Source: CAZHCA01 sp964530825
Lineage (GTDB): Bacteria > Bacteroidota > Bacteroidia > Chitinophagales > Saprospiraceae
Assembly: GCA_964530825.1 (NCBI GenBank)
Contig: CAZHCA010000039.1
Location: 1-18,411, forward strand
Direction of reading: 5' to 3'
Length of the DNA stretch: 18,411 bases
The position numbers and the translations under genes are program-made. Positions within the stretch are counted from its first letter, which is position 1. Each line of letters opens with the position of its first letter. This document shows positions 1-8,037 of this stretch, in pieces. A model generated the notes under the pieces. It had not been told where the DNA came from. It saw only the letters and a list, made by a program, of their open reading frames with translations, and ran no database searches.

Positions 1-23
1 GTTTTGACCCAAGTTAATAATTT

Positions 24-41
24 CCCCTCAGTATTGAGGGG
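24..41. other. Small perfect hairpin upstream of the RDD gene
   Basis: CCCCTCA (24-30) and TGAGGGG (35-41) form a 7-bp perfect stem around the loop GTAT. No T-run follows on either strand, so it is not a standard intrinsic terminator. It could be the end of an upstream gene outside the window or a leader structure of the RDD gene. The rest of 1-109 shows only a weak -7-like AATATTTG at 59-66, which I do not call as a promoter. Confidence 0.4.
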
Positions 42-109
42 GGTAAATAGTTACTGAAAATATTTGTATTTTCTCAACTTACCAGCTAAAGCTGAAACGT
101 TTTTACCGT

Positions 110-853
110 ATGGATACCATCGAGATCAAAACCTCCCAGAACGTGACGATTGAATACGAGTTGGCACCCCTGCGGGAGCGTATCCTGGCTTTTTTCATCG
201 ACCTGATCATCGTTCTGGCGGCGTACATTATGATCATGATTATGGTTTTTTCCCTGTTCCCCGGGATGGATGTCGATGGTATGCTGATGTACGTACTCTA
301 CTCTATCGTGCCGATCGGGATTTTTATTTTGTACCAATTGGCTTCCGAGGCCTTCCATCATGGTCAGTCGCTGGGAAAAAAATCGATGGCGCTGAAGGTC
401 GTACGGCTCGACGGGCGACAGCCGAGCCTGAGCGATTACACCCTGCGGGCGGTATTCCATCTCATCGATACCATTTTGTCGTTGGGAGTGCTGGGGGCCT
501 TACTGATCAGTTCGACTACCCGCCATCAGCGACTCGGTGATATGACGGCCAATACTACTGTCATTCGCACGCGGAGTAACCTGCGGTTTCAGCTCAGTGA
601 TATCTTGCGGATCAATACCTTGGAAAATTATACGCCTCAATATCCGGCCGTGCAACAATTCAGTGAGCAAGACATGTTATTAATCAAAAATGTGATTGCG
701 CGCTACCGGAGTTTTCCCAATCAAGCCCATGCCGATATCGTGCGCTCTTTAAGCCGCAAATTGGCCGGTCAATTGGGGCTTGCGGAATCGCCCCGCGAGG
801 AAATGGAGTTTTTGAAAACACTCATCCGGGACTACATCGTCCTGACCCGGTAG
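110..853 (+). CDS. RDD family membrane protein
   Basis: A 247-residue integral inner-membrane protein of the RDD family. Family function is poorly defined; some members affect ion or osmotic stress, so no substrate is claimed. The R-x6-D signature is at R24/D31 at the start of the first hydrophobic segment (about 25-50). A second segment lies at about 60-79 and a third at about 116-135. Between them is the typical GQSLGKK loop (85-91), and the RDD domain ends near the RHQRLGDM motif (138-145), which is typical of the family. The last 90 residues are a soluble, charged tail (about 156-247) with no recognised domain. The ATG at 110 is the first in frame and places the RDD motif at the usual distance. 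The stop lies 7 bases before rlmD, so the two are probably co-transcribed. Confidence 0.85.
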   Translation: MDTIEIKTSQNVTIEYELAPLRERILAFFIDLIIVLAAYIMIMIMVFSLFPGMDVDGMLMYVLYSIVPIGIFILYQLASEAFHHGQSLGKKSMALKVVRLDGRQPSLSDYTLRAVFHLIDTILSLGVLGALLISSTTRHQRLGDMTANTTVIRTRSNLRFQLSDILRINTLENYTPQYPAVQQFSEQDMLLIKNVIARYRSFPNQAHADIVRSLSRKLAGQLGLAESPREEMEFLKTLIRDYIVLTR

Positions 854-860
854 TAGAATA

Positions 861-2282
861 ATGGCAAAACCTGATATGGGAAGAATAAAGCAACGCTTCA
901 TACCAGGGGTGCACCTGACAGGCATTGCGGATAAAGGTCGCAGCATCGGCCGCAGTGCCGAAGGGCAGGTGGTATTCGTTGAGCAAGCCGTGCCGGGTGA
1001 TGTGGTAGACGTGCGCATCGTTCAAAAAAAGAAGGGTATTTTGATTGGCGTGCCGGAAGCTTACCACCAGCAATCGAGCGACCGCACGGTACCTTTCTGC
1101 GATCACTTCGGGGTGTGCGGTGGTTGTAAATGGCAACACCTGGGTTATCAGGCCCAGCTGCGCCATAAAGAGCGGGTTGTACGCGATGCAGCGGAGCGCA
1201 TCGCCAAGTTAACAGTGCCAGATTTCCGGTCTATTATAGGCGGCGAAAAAACAGCTTATTACCGAAACAAGCTGGAATTTTCTTTTTCCAATAAGCGCTG
1301 GCTGACCACCGAAGAGATCGCAGCGGGCGCTGATAACCGGGTAGATGTTTTGGGTTTTCACCGGCAGGGCGCTTTCGATAAGGTAGTCGATATCGACCAT
1401 TGCTGGCTCCAGCCTGACCCTTCGAACAAGATTCGCAATGCTGCACGGGCTATCGCTCGTGCACAGGGGCTGGCTTTTTGGGATGCAAAAGAGAATACCG
1501 GCGAAATTCGCAACATGGTCGTGCGGATCACCAGCCTGGGCGAAATACTGATTGTGGTGGCTTTCGGGACGGATAAACAAGATAAAATATCCGCTTTTTT
1601 AGAGGCACTACGTGTTGAAATACCGGAAATCACTAGTCTTTATTACTGTTACAACCCGAAGGTGAATGATTTTTTGCTCGATCTGCCGCACCAGCTGTAT
1701 GCCGGACGATCTTACGTAGAAGAGCGGCTGGATCACGTGCGCTTCCGGGTCGGGCCCAAGTCTTTTTTTCAGACCAATACCGACCAGGCGGAAATACTCT
1801 ACCGAGTGGCTGCTGAATTTGCAGATCTACAGGGACACGAAAACGTATACGATCTGTACACGGGTATTGGGAGTATAGCGCTGTATCTGGCTAAAGACTG
1901 TCGCCAGGTTGTGGGTATTGAGGAAGTAGCGGCTGCCATTGACGATGCTCGGGTGAATGCCGGGCTCAACGGGATCGACAATAGTGTATTTTATGCCGGT
2001 GACGTGAAAAGTGTCTTGACACCCGGTTTTATCGAACGCCACGGTCGTCCTGACCTGTTGATTACCGATCCGCCCCGGGCGGGCATGCACCCCAAGGTCA
2101 TTGCATGGTTACGCGAATTAGCGCCGCCGCGCGTGGTATACGTGAGTTGTAACCCGGCTACGCAAGCACGCGATCTGGCGGCCTTGAACGATCGCTACGC
2201 CGTGACCAAAATGCAGCCGGTAGATATGTTTCCCCATACCCATCACATTGAGAACGTAGCCTTATTGGAAATAAAAGTATGA
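861..2282 (+). CDS. rlmD: 23S rRNA m5U methyltransferase, RlmD/RumA type
   Basis: An S-adenosylmethionine-dependent RNA uracil-C5 methyltransferase of the TrmA/RlmC/RlmD family, 473 residues. RlmD modifies U1939 of E. coli 23S rRNA. Visible parts are an N-terminal TRAM RNA-binding domain (about 14-67) and four cysteines suited to a [4Fe-4S] cluster (C80, C86, C89 in CDHFGVCGGC, and C181). A SAM-binding stretch follows (YDLYTGIGSIALYLA, 330-344), then DPPR at 403-406, the catalytic cysteine C430 in VSCNP, and the general-base glutamate E464 in HHIENVALLE. All key residues are present and the length is normal. Exact target assignment (RlmD rather than RlmC or a dual-specific enzyme) is inferred from the TRAM domain and iron-sulfur ligands and is less certain than the family. 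The stop codon overlaps the next gene's start. Confidence 0.9.
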   Translation: MAKPDMGRIKQRFIPGVHLTGIADKGRSIGRSAEGQVVFVEQAVPGDVVDVRIVQKKKGILIGVPEAYHQQSSDRTVPFCDHFGVCGGCKWQHLGYQAQLRHKERVVRDAAERIAKLTVPDFRSIIGGEKTAYYRNKLEFSFSNKRWLTTEEIAAGADNRVDVLGFHRQGAFDKVVDIDHCWLQPDPSNKIRNAARAIARAQGLAFWDAKENTGEIRNMVVRITSLGEILIVVAFGTDKQDKISAFLEALRVEIPEITSLYYCYNPKVNDFLLDLPHQLYAGRSYVEERLDHVRFRVGPKSFFQTNTDQAEILYRVAAEFADLQGHENVYDLYTGIGSIALYLAKDCRQVVGIEEVAAAIDDARVNAGLNGIDNSVFYAGDVKSVLTPGFIERHGRPDLLITDPPRAGMHPKVIAWLRELAPPRVVYVSCNPATQARDLAALNDRYAVTKMQPVDMFPHTHHIENVALLEIKV

Positions 2283-2653
2283 ATCAAGAAGAGCTGTTTT
2301 TAAAAATTGAACGGGATATGGCGCCCTATATGGGCTTACTGTCTGATGCTGCCGATACCATTCTGGACGAAAAGGTATCCTCCTACCCGATATTCGTAAT
2401 ACACCAGCTCGAAGTAGAAATCGGCATCGCCTTGCTGGGTCGAGAAGCAGCCGGCTCGAACTGGAACGTACATGCCAGTACTTTGGAGGAGTTGGCCGCC
2501 AAACGGATCGTAGCGCATGAGAAAGTGGATGATTTTCGGGACGTTTACAAAGATCCCGAAGCGTATCTTTGCCTTTTGTTGCTCACCCAGCAAGGCGCCC
2601 AGTTTATCTTTTTGCCCAGAAAACACTCTGGCAATGGGCGTTCCATCAGCTAA
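2279..2653 (+). CDS. Small hypothetical protein coupled to rlmD
   Basis: A 124-residue soluble protein that I cannot assign a function. Its ATG overlaps the rlmD TGA as ATGA (2279-2282), the classic arrangement for translational coupling, which supports both the start and the reality of the gene. The protein is acidic in its first half, with no signal peptide or membrane segment. It has a mixed alpha/beta look: an early helix, a strand around SSYPIFVIHQLEVEIGIALL (residues 34-53), then helix-rich sequence, ending in the strand QFIFLPRK (about 108-115). Similar short proteins are, to my recollection, common in Bacteroidota, but no domain name is claimed. The final residues after FLPRK look like a non-conserved tail. 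Confidence 0.75.
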   Translation: MNQEELFLKIERDMAPYMGLLSDAADTILDEKVSSYPIFVIHQLEVEIGIALLGREAAGSNWNVHASTLEELAAKRIVAHEKVDDFRDVYKDPEAYLCLLLLTQQGAQFIFLPRKHSGNGRSIS

Positions 2654-2799
2654 GCTTTGCAATCTTTGGATGCTATTGCGATAAAACCTACTTTTAGGGG
2701 TGAAGTGGTATCTTGATAAAGCTTGGTATGATTTAATCGGAATACCACTACTGCTGGCTAAATCCGCGTAACCGTTCAACTAAATCATTCCGGACCGAC

Positions 2800-3165
2800 A
2801 TGAAGAAAGTGCTTATCTGTGAGAGTGAAGAAGTCTTGCTAACGGCTATTGAGTTCCGACTGCAGAAGCAGAAACTGGAAGTTATTGTCTGTAAGAGTGC
2901 GAAGGATATCGAACAATACCTCAGTGATAATAAGCCCGACCTGATGGTCCTCGATTTTGATCTCCATGATTTCGAAGGGACTCAACAGATTGCTAAAATT
3001 CGTAAGAACGGCCATGCGGAACTCCCCATGCTGCTGATCGCCGATTTGGAATACGAGGACATGCTGATTCATTCTTTCTCTTTGGGCGTAGATGATTTCG
3101 TCACAAAACCTTTTAAGCCCAACGAGTTGATCTTACGAATTCGGCGTCTGCTCGACGAACTATAG
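2800..3165 (+). CDS. Stand-alone receiver-domain protein, atypical active site
   Basis: A 121-residue protein consisting of a single response-regulator receiver (REC) domain with no output domain. The phospho-acceptor position is D52 (PDLMVLD) and the conserved lysine is K103 (FVTKPF). Aligned on the spacing of PhoB (E9, D10, D53, T83, K105), the second metal-binding acid is replaced by S9 (ICESEE) and the switch Thr/Ser by A81. Phosphorylation may therefore be weak, or the domain may signal without it. Single-domain receivers usually act by protein contact, as CheY does, or as phosphate shuttles. It ends 30 bases before rmlA on the same strand and may be co-transcribed with it, but no cognate kinase is in the window. 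The ATG at 2800 gives the canonical beta-1 strand (KKVLIC) at once, so the start is firm. Confidence 0.85.
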   Translation: MKKVLICESEEVLLTAIEFRLQKQKLEVIVCKSAKDIEQYLSDNKPDLMVLDFDLHDFEGTQQIAKIRKNGHAELPMLLIADLEYEDMLIHSFSLGVDDFVTKPFKPNELILRIRRLLDEL

Positions 3166-3195
3166 GCAGCAGCTTTTACACGCACACAGTTTGCT

Positions 3196-4056
3196 ATGAA
3201 AGGAATAATACTTGCAGGAGGACTGGGCACGCGCCTTTACCCCCTAACGTTGGCGGTGAGTAAACAGTTGATGCCGGTTTACGATAAGCCCATGATCTAC
3301 TATCCGCTATCAACCTTACTTACTGCTGGACTGCGTGATATTCTGATTATTTCGACGCCCCAGGACCTACCGAAGTTCGAGGAGTTGCTTGGGGATGGCC
3401 ACCAGATCGGGTGTAATTTTTCCTATGTCCCTCAGCCCGAACCCAATGGGCTTGCACAGGCCTTCGTATTAGGCGAATCATTTATCAACGGTGACACTGC
3501 TGCCTTAATTCTGGGCGACAATATCTTTTACGGTGCTGGTTTGCGCGAATTACTCCGGGAGAGTTATGATCCAACGGGCGGCGTCATATTCGCTTATCAA
3601 GTCGCCGACCCCCAGCGTTACGGTGTAGTGGAGTTCAACGATCAGTTACAGGCCATCTCCATCGAAGAAAAACCGACCCGACCGAAATCAAATTACGCCG
3701 TACCCGGACTTTATTTCTACGACAATGAAGTGGTAACGGTGGCGAAGAACCTAAAACCGAGTGCACGGGGTGAATACGAGATTACCGATATCAACAAGCA
3801 TTACCTGGCTGCCGGTCGTCTCAACGTTGGGGTGCTGGGCAGGGGCGTGGCATGGCTCGATACCGGCACCCACGATTCCCTGATGCAGGCCGGGCAATTT
3901 ATTCAGGTTATTGAAAAAAGGCAGGGATTAAAGATCGGCTGTATCGAGGAAATCGCTTATGAGCAGGGATTCATCGATGCGGAGCAACTGGAGCGCCTGG
4001 CCCAACGATATATCAAAAGTGGCTACGGACAGTACCTGTTGAATTTGCTCCGGTAA
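3196..4056 (+). CDS. rmlA: Glucose-1-phosphate thymidylyltransferase
   Basis: A 286-residue cytosolic nucleotidyltransferase, full length for the RmlA/RfbA family (about 290). It joins dTTP and glucose 1-phosphate to give dTDP-glucose and pyrophosphate, the first step toward dTDP-L-rhamnose and other deoxysugars for surface polysaccharides. The nucleotide-binding signature LAGGLGTRLYPLT is at residues 6-18, followed by SKQLMPVYDKPMIYYPL (22-38), the metal-site region LILGDNIFYGAG (104-115), and the downstream EEKPTRPKSNYAVPGLYFYD and GEYEITDIN segments. All are near-consensus. The companion genes rmlB, rmlC and rmlD are not in the window, so the gene is either an orphan or its partners lie elsewhere. 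The ATG start puts the Rossmann-like strand at residue 3, as usual. Confidence 0.95.
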   Translation: MKGIILAGGLGTRLYPLTLAVSKQLMPVYDKPMIYYPLSTLLTAGLRDILIISTPQDLPKFEELLGDGHQIGCNFSYVPQPEPNGLAQAFVLGESFINGDTAALILGDNIFYGAGLRELLRESYDPTGGVIFAYQVADPQRYGVVEFNDQLQAISIEEKPTRPKSNYAVPGLYFYDNEVVTVAKNLKPSARGEYEITDINKHYLAAGRLNVGVLGRGVAWLDTGTHDSLMQAGQFIQVIEKRQGLKIGCIEEIAYEQGFIDAEQLERLAQRYIKSGYGQYLLNLLR

Positions 4057-4422
4057 TAAAGCGTACATTTCTATTTGCCTGTTTCAGCTTTTACAATGGA
4101 GCAAAAAGGTATAAAATGATGCAATTTCCCAAGCTCTTTGCCGAAGGGCCAGACTGTAGCATTTCGAAAATAAGCTATCTTCGAAAAAAGCCTTTCCGGC
4201 AAGTAGTACAAGATGACCGCATACAATTAACTACCTGTAGCAAGGAATGGCATCTGACCCGGCGCCGGTCAGCGACCCGGATAGTGCAGGGTTCCGGCTG
4301 TTGGAGCATACTATTCGCGAAGTTTTTCCTGAATCCGTTGTTGCTCCGTCTTTGGTCCTTGCCATCACGGATAGCCGCTATTACGTACCGCTGAGCGATC
4401 AGGTCTTTCGCTTTATGCCTTT

Positions 4423-4618
4423 GTTGCTGACGCCATCCTCCCTTCGGTCGGAGGCGTCAGCAACGGGAAAGCGCGATGCGCCGGTGTCATGCACTCGCCT
4501 CCCTTCGGTCGGACGAGCGCACAACACCGCGCAAACGCAATCCTTCGGTTCGAAAAAGAGGTTCCGCGAAGCGGAACCTCTTTTTCTTCACCTCGGACTG
4601 CGCATCGCGCTTTCCCGG
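4423..4618. mobile_element. Folded palindromic insertion element (MITE/REP-like candidate)
   Basis: A roughly 195-bp insertion inside the M20 remnant, bounded by TGTT at 4422-4425 and 4619-4622, which may be a 4-bp target duplication. It has no coding capacity but is almost entirely self-complementary. Hairpin 1 is a perfect 12-bp stem, GTTGCTGACGCC (4423-4434) with GGCGTCAGCAAC (4453-4464). A perfect 18-bp inverted repeat (4464-4481 with 4600-4617; arm CGGGAAAGCGCGATGCGC) encloses two more hairpins. Hairpin 2 spans 4482-4529, with CGGTGT/ACACCG below TGCaCTCG/CGAGcGCA. Hairpin 3 is a perfect 16-bp stem with a GAA loop at 4552-4586. The motif CCTCCCTTCGGTCGGA occurs at both hairpin 1 and hairpin 2 tips, and a variant (TCCTTCGGTTCGA) lies at 4541-4553. 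No transposase is nearby, so mobility would be in trans. The left boundary is ambiguous by a few bases. Confidence 0.7.
4552..4586. terminator. Perfect bidirectional terminator-like hairpin inside the element
   Basis: GAAAAAGAGGTTCCGC (4552-4567) and its exact complement (4571-4586) form a 16-bp stem closed by a GAA loop. An A5 tract precedes and a T5 tract follows on both strands, so it could stop transcription from either side. It lies between rmlA (+) and infB (-), two converging genes, and may now serve both as a terminator. Confidence 0.6.
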
Positions 4619-4841
4619 TGTTAAGCCGCGAAGATATTGCCGGCATTCAAGGCATCAATGAGCGTATCTCTGAAGAGAATTACCGGCGCGGCATTCTGTT
4701 TAATTATCAGTTGGGAAAAAAAGGAACAAGGTTAGAATGGAGCTAAAGAACATTGCCTCGACTCCATCTCTTCTTCTACCCCTTACTCAAAAGGCTTTCT
4801 GATGGCTTGGTGGCAAAGGGCTGAGCTTTTTCAAACCCTGA

Positions 4842-7800
4842 TTACCCGTCGTAGGTTTGTTTCACTTCGACGATTTCATAACCTTCAATAATATCTCCTA
4901 CTTTAATGTCATTAAAGTTTTTGATGGAGATACCGCATTCCAGGCCGGCTTTGACCTCGCGCACATCATCCTTAAATCGCTTGAGGGAGGAAATTTCCCC
5001 GTGTGCCCCCTCTTTCGTTGGGTAAACTACGATGCCGTCGCGAATCAGGCGAATGTGCGTATTCCGCGTAATGGTACCTTCCTGTACGTAACAGCCGGCA
5101 ATCGTACCCACCTTACTGATCTTGAAGGTATCGCGCACTTCAACTTGCGAAACAATGCGCTCTTCTTTAGTAGGTTCCAGCAGACCTTCGATCGCCATCT
5201 TGATCTCGTCGATTGCTTCATAGATGATGGAGTAGGTTCTGATCTGTACGCCTTCGCGCTCAGCCAGCCGGCGGGCGCCCAGGGAGGGGCGAACCTGAAA
5301 GCCTATGATAATGGCGTCGGAAGCTGATGCCAGCAACACGTCAGATTCGATAATCTGCCCGACTGCTTTGTGGATAACACTTACCTGAACGGTTTCAATC
5401 GATAGTTTGATCAAGGAGTCAGAAAGCGCCTCAACCGATCCGTCTACGTCCCCTTTCACAATCAGGTTTAATTCTTTAAAGTTACCCAGTGCAAGGCGGC
5501 GTCCGATTTCGTCGAGCGAGATGCGTTTAGTTGCCCGGTTGGCTTGCTCACGGGCGATCTGGGCGCGTTTGGTAGCTAACGCGCGGGATTCCTGCTCGCT
5601 CTCCATCTCGCGGAATCGTTCGCCGGCCTGGGGCGCACCGCCCAGGCCAAGTACAAGTACTGGGGTAGAGGGGCCGGCTGCTTTGATGCGTTTACCCCGC
5701 TCGTTGAGCATGGCCCGAACTTTACCGGAGTATTCACCTGCCAGTAGCGGCGCTCCTATTTCGAGCGTCCCGTTTTGTACCAGCATTTTGGTAACATAGC
5801 CCCGACCTTTTTCCAAAGAAGCTTCAATAACGGTTCCTACGGCCGGTCGATCGGGGTTGGCTTTGAGCTCGAGTAGCTCTGCTTCGAGCGTAATCTTTTC
5901 GAGTAGCTCCTCGATACCTTCTCCCGTTTTAGCGGAAATATCTTGAGATTGATACTGGCCACCCCACTCCTCGACAAGCAGGTTCATGTTGGCCAATTCC
6001 TGTTTGATACGTTCGGGTTGTGCTCCGGGTTTATCCACTTTGTTGATCGCGAATACAATCGGTACGCCTGCAGCCTGAGCGTGACTGATGGCTTCTTTCG
6101 TCTGCGGCATGATATTATCATCGGCAGCGATAATGATAATGGCGATATCTGTCACCTTGGCACCACGAGCACGCATAGCTGTAAAGGCCTCGTGACCAGG
6201 AGTATCCAGGAAGGTTACTTTTTTGTTTTCCTCGCCCACGTAGACTTCATAAGCACCGATGTGTTGCGTGATACCACCGGCCTCGCCCGAAGCCACATTG
6301 GCCTTCCGAATGTAGTCGAGCAGAGAAGTCTTACCGTGGTCGACGTGGCCCATTACCGTAACAATAGGTGCACGGGGCTCCAGATCTTCGGGATCGTCGA
6401 CAATTTCTTCCTCTTCGGGCAGCTCTTCTTCAGCGCCAATGAATTCGACTTCGTGATCGAATTCACTGGCTACCAATTCGATCACCTCTGCATCAAGCCG
6501 CTGGTTGATGGATACGATGACCCCGAGGTTCATACAGGTGGTGATGACATCGGTAACGGGTACATCCATCAAATTAGCCAATTCCTGTACCGAGATAAAC
6601 TCCGTAAGCTGGAGTTTGTCGGAAGTCTGTTCTTGCTCGCGCAATTCCTGTTTTTCCCGGATTTTATCTCGCTTGTCGCGCTGGAGTTTCTGACGTTTTT
6701 TCTTTCCAGAACCCGACATGCGAGCCATTGTAGCCTTGATCTTCTCGTCGATTTCTTTTTGGGAAACTTCTTTGGGTTCGTCTCGGCGGTTAGAGCGTGA
6801 TCCGCGTCCGCTGTCTCCTGACTGGCGAGCACCACCCGGCGTAATTTTCCGGCGGCGTCGTTTTCGTTTTTGTTTGTCCTGGCCCTCGCCGCCGGCAGCT
6901 CCTTCGGGTTTGCGTTTTTGATCACCTTCGCGGGCACCAGATTTCTTATCCGGACCGGAGGACTTACTCTCATCTTTTCTCCCTCGATTACCTCTGTTGT
7001 CGGTTTTACCTTTGTTTTCCTCTTTGCTGTCTTTCTTTTTCTTTTTGGGGCGATCGAATTTGTTGGTATCGATCTTACCCAGAATTTTCAGCCCCCTCAG
7101 TTCGGGCGCTTCCGCTTTAATGAGCCTATCTTTGGAAGGTTGATCCGACTCCCCGGCTTCTTCTTTTTCACCTGAAGCAGGGCCATCAGAATCTGTTTTT
7201 TGGGTTGTGGATTCCACACTATCTTCCGCAGGAGTTTCGGCCTTTGGTGAAGTATCCTGCGGTTCAGGAGTCGAGGTTGAATCCGCTTCTTCTTTTTCAC
7301 TGGTGGGCGCCGCCGGGGGCGTCGTTGGTGTTTCCTGCTGCGGGGTGGTCTCTTCCGGCTTCGGTTGCTGCTCAGCCTGCGTCTCTTGATCTTTGCTGTC
7401 TGTTTCGGGAGCAGGCTGCTCCGGCTTAGCCGGCACTTCTTTTTCTTTAGCCTTCTTCCCACTGTCGGAGCGACGCGCCTTGCGATCGCGCAGGGTTTGT
7501 TCCAAGTCAATTTTACCCAGGATATTCAGTTTGGGCGCCGCCGGGCGATTACTGGAAGAATCTTCGGTTTTGGCTTCTTCTTCTGCAGGTGCTTCTTTTT
7601 CTGATTCTTTGGGAGGAGCGGGTGTCGAAGCAGGGGATTGGCTTTGGGGCTCCTCTTCGCCCACCAGTATATCGATATCGTCTTCCTGTCCGCTTCCTTC
7701 TTTTTTATTTCGATTACCAATTACAAGCTGATCGGCTTGTTCTTTGATAGCGATTGACTTCTGGAACTCTTTGATGAGTTCATCATACATCTCCTCTGTT

Positions 7801-7913
7801 ACTTTGGCCGTCGGCCGGTTCTCGATCTCATATCCATGGTTGTTGAGAAAGTCAACAATCGTGGAGGTACCAACATTTAACTCTTTCGCTATCTTAATTA
7901 ACCGTTTCGTCAT
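4842..7913 (-). CDS. infB: Translation initiation factor IF-2
   Basis: A 1023-residue GTPase that places initiator fMet-tRNA on the 30S subunit and promotes 50S joining. In order it has: an N-terminal IF2N helix bundle (1-54); a long low-complexity linker (about 70-430) rich in E, P, T, Q then K, R, G; a second IF2N module (about 434-492); the G domain with G1 GHVDHGKT (522-529), G2 GGITQHIG (546-553), G3 DTPGH (570-574), G4 NKVD (624-627) and G5 SAK (660-662); then domains II, III, C1 and C2 to the C terminus. All GTPase motifs are intact. The linker is longer than in E. coli IF2 (890 residues total), as is common in this phylum, and repeats an ILGKID motif twice. The gene is about 590 bases from nusA and has its own predicted promoter. 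No clear terminator is visible in 4747-4841. Confidence 0.97.
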   Translation of the reverse strand: MTKRLIKIAKELNVGTSTIVDFLNNHGYEIENRPTAKVTEEMYDELIKEFQKSIAIKEQADQLVIGNRNKKEGSGQEDDIDILVGEEEPQSQSPASTPAPPKESEKEAPAEEEAKTEDSSSNRPAAPKLNILGKIDLEQTLRDRKARRSDSGKKAKEKEVPAKPEQPAPETDSKDQETQAEQQPKPEETTPQQETPTTPPAAPTSEKEEADSTSTPEPQDTSPKAETPAEDSVESTTQKTDSDGPASGEKEEAGESDQPSKDRLIKAEAPELRGLKILGKIDTNKFDRPKKKKKDSKEENKGKTDNRGNRGRKDESKSSGPDKKSGAREGDQKRKPEGAAGGEGQDKQKRKRRRRKITPGGARQSGDSGRGSRSNRRDEPKEVSQKEIDEKIKATMARMSGSGKKKRQKLQRDKRDKIREKQELREQEQTSDKLQLTEFISVQELANLMDVPVTDVITTCMNLGVIVSINQRLDAEVIELVASEFDHEVEFIGAEEELPEEEEIVDDPEDLEPRAPIVTVMGHVDHGKTSLLDYIRKANVASGEAGGITQHIGAYEVYVGEENKKVTFLDTPGHEAFTAMRARGAKVTDIAIIIIAADDNIMPQTKEAISHAQAAGVPIVFAINKVDKPGAQPERIKQELANMNLLVEEWGGQYQSQDISAKTGEGIEELLEKITLEAELLELKANPDRPAVGTVIEASLEKGRGYVTKMLVQNGTLEIGAPLLAGEYSGKVRAMLNERGKRIKAAGPSTPVLVLGLGGAPQAGERFREMESEQESRALATKRAQIAREQANRATKRISLDEIGRRLALGNFKELNLIVKGDVDGSVEALSDSLIKLSIETVQVSVIHKAVGQIIESDVLLASASDAIIIGFQVRPSLGARRLAEREGVQIRTYSIIYEAIDEIKMAIEGLLEPTKEERIVSQVEVRDTFKISKVGTIAGCYVQEGTITRNTHIRLIRDGIVVYPTKEGAHGEISSLKRFKDDVREVKAGLECGISIKNFNDIKVGDIIEGYEIVEVKQTYDG

Positions 7914-8007
7914 TATAAGTATTTAGTGCTTTTGATGTCCTGAACGTATACCATACCGGACCTTAAGGCCCCGGATCAGTACGTTCGCAAGCAACCGGGA
8001 TTATATT

Positions 8008-8037
8008 AAAAAAATGCAGAGACAATTTCCTGTCTCC
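8008..8037 (-). terminator. Attenuator- or terminator-like hairpin in the infB leader
   Basis: On the minus strand GAGACA and TGTCTC (8036-8031 and 8024-8019, extended by one G-T pair) form a short stem with a 6-base loop. It is followed after TGCA or GCA by seven T (8014-8008). It sits about 190-215 bases after the predicted infB start site and about 95 bases before the ATG. It could end a short leader RNA or attenuate infB. The stem is only 6-7 bp, so strength is uncertain. Confidence 0.4.

Larger units (their letters stand above)
4194..4746 (+). pseudogene. Decayed M20-family peptidase, C-terminal remnant
   Basis: Fragments of a zinc-dependent M20 peptidase (PM20D1/carboxypeptidase S-like) lie in three successive frames. 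Frame one, from about 4194, gives FRQVVQDDRIQL. After a frameshift near 4238-4247 the next frame gives APVSDPDSAGFRLLEHTIRE, then VLAITDSRYYVPLSDQVFRF, up to 4422. After an insertion of 197 net bases, the third frame gives LSREDIAGIQGINERISEEN, ending at the TAA at 4744-4746. These match, from memory, the family's C-terminal order (SPVSD...TDSR...SDNVYRF...HGINERIS...FYYQL). The N-terminal roughly 400 residues are missing, and the usual metal-ligand His of HGxNERI reads Gln (IQGINERI). The gene is dead on several counts. Deleting the insertion and one TGTT copy rejoins FMPL with LSREDI in frame, which fixes the order of events only loosely. Confidence 0.8.

Noticed and set aside
2705..2748. 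Inverted repeat GTGGTAT...ATACCAC before the receiver gene
   Set aside because: A 7-bp stem with a 30-base loop and no promoter beside it is weak enough to be chance.
4116..4394. 92-residue plus-strand ORF overlapping the M20 remnant
   Set aside because: Only a short stretch (FRQVVQDDRIQL) is family-like; the rest is out-of-frame pseudogene sequence, so it is not a gene.
4413..4646. ORFs inside the folded insertion on both strands
   Set aside because: They arise from the self-complementary sequence and show no protein-like pattern.
5943..6800. 285-residue plus-strand ORF antisense to infB
   Set aside because: It is the mirror of the infB coding frame; infB is intact and strongly conserved.
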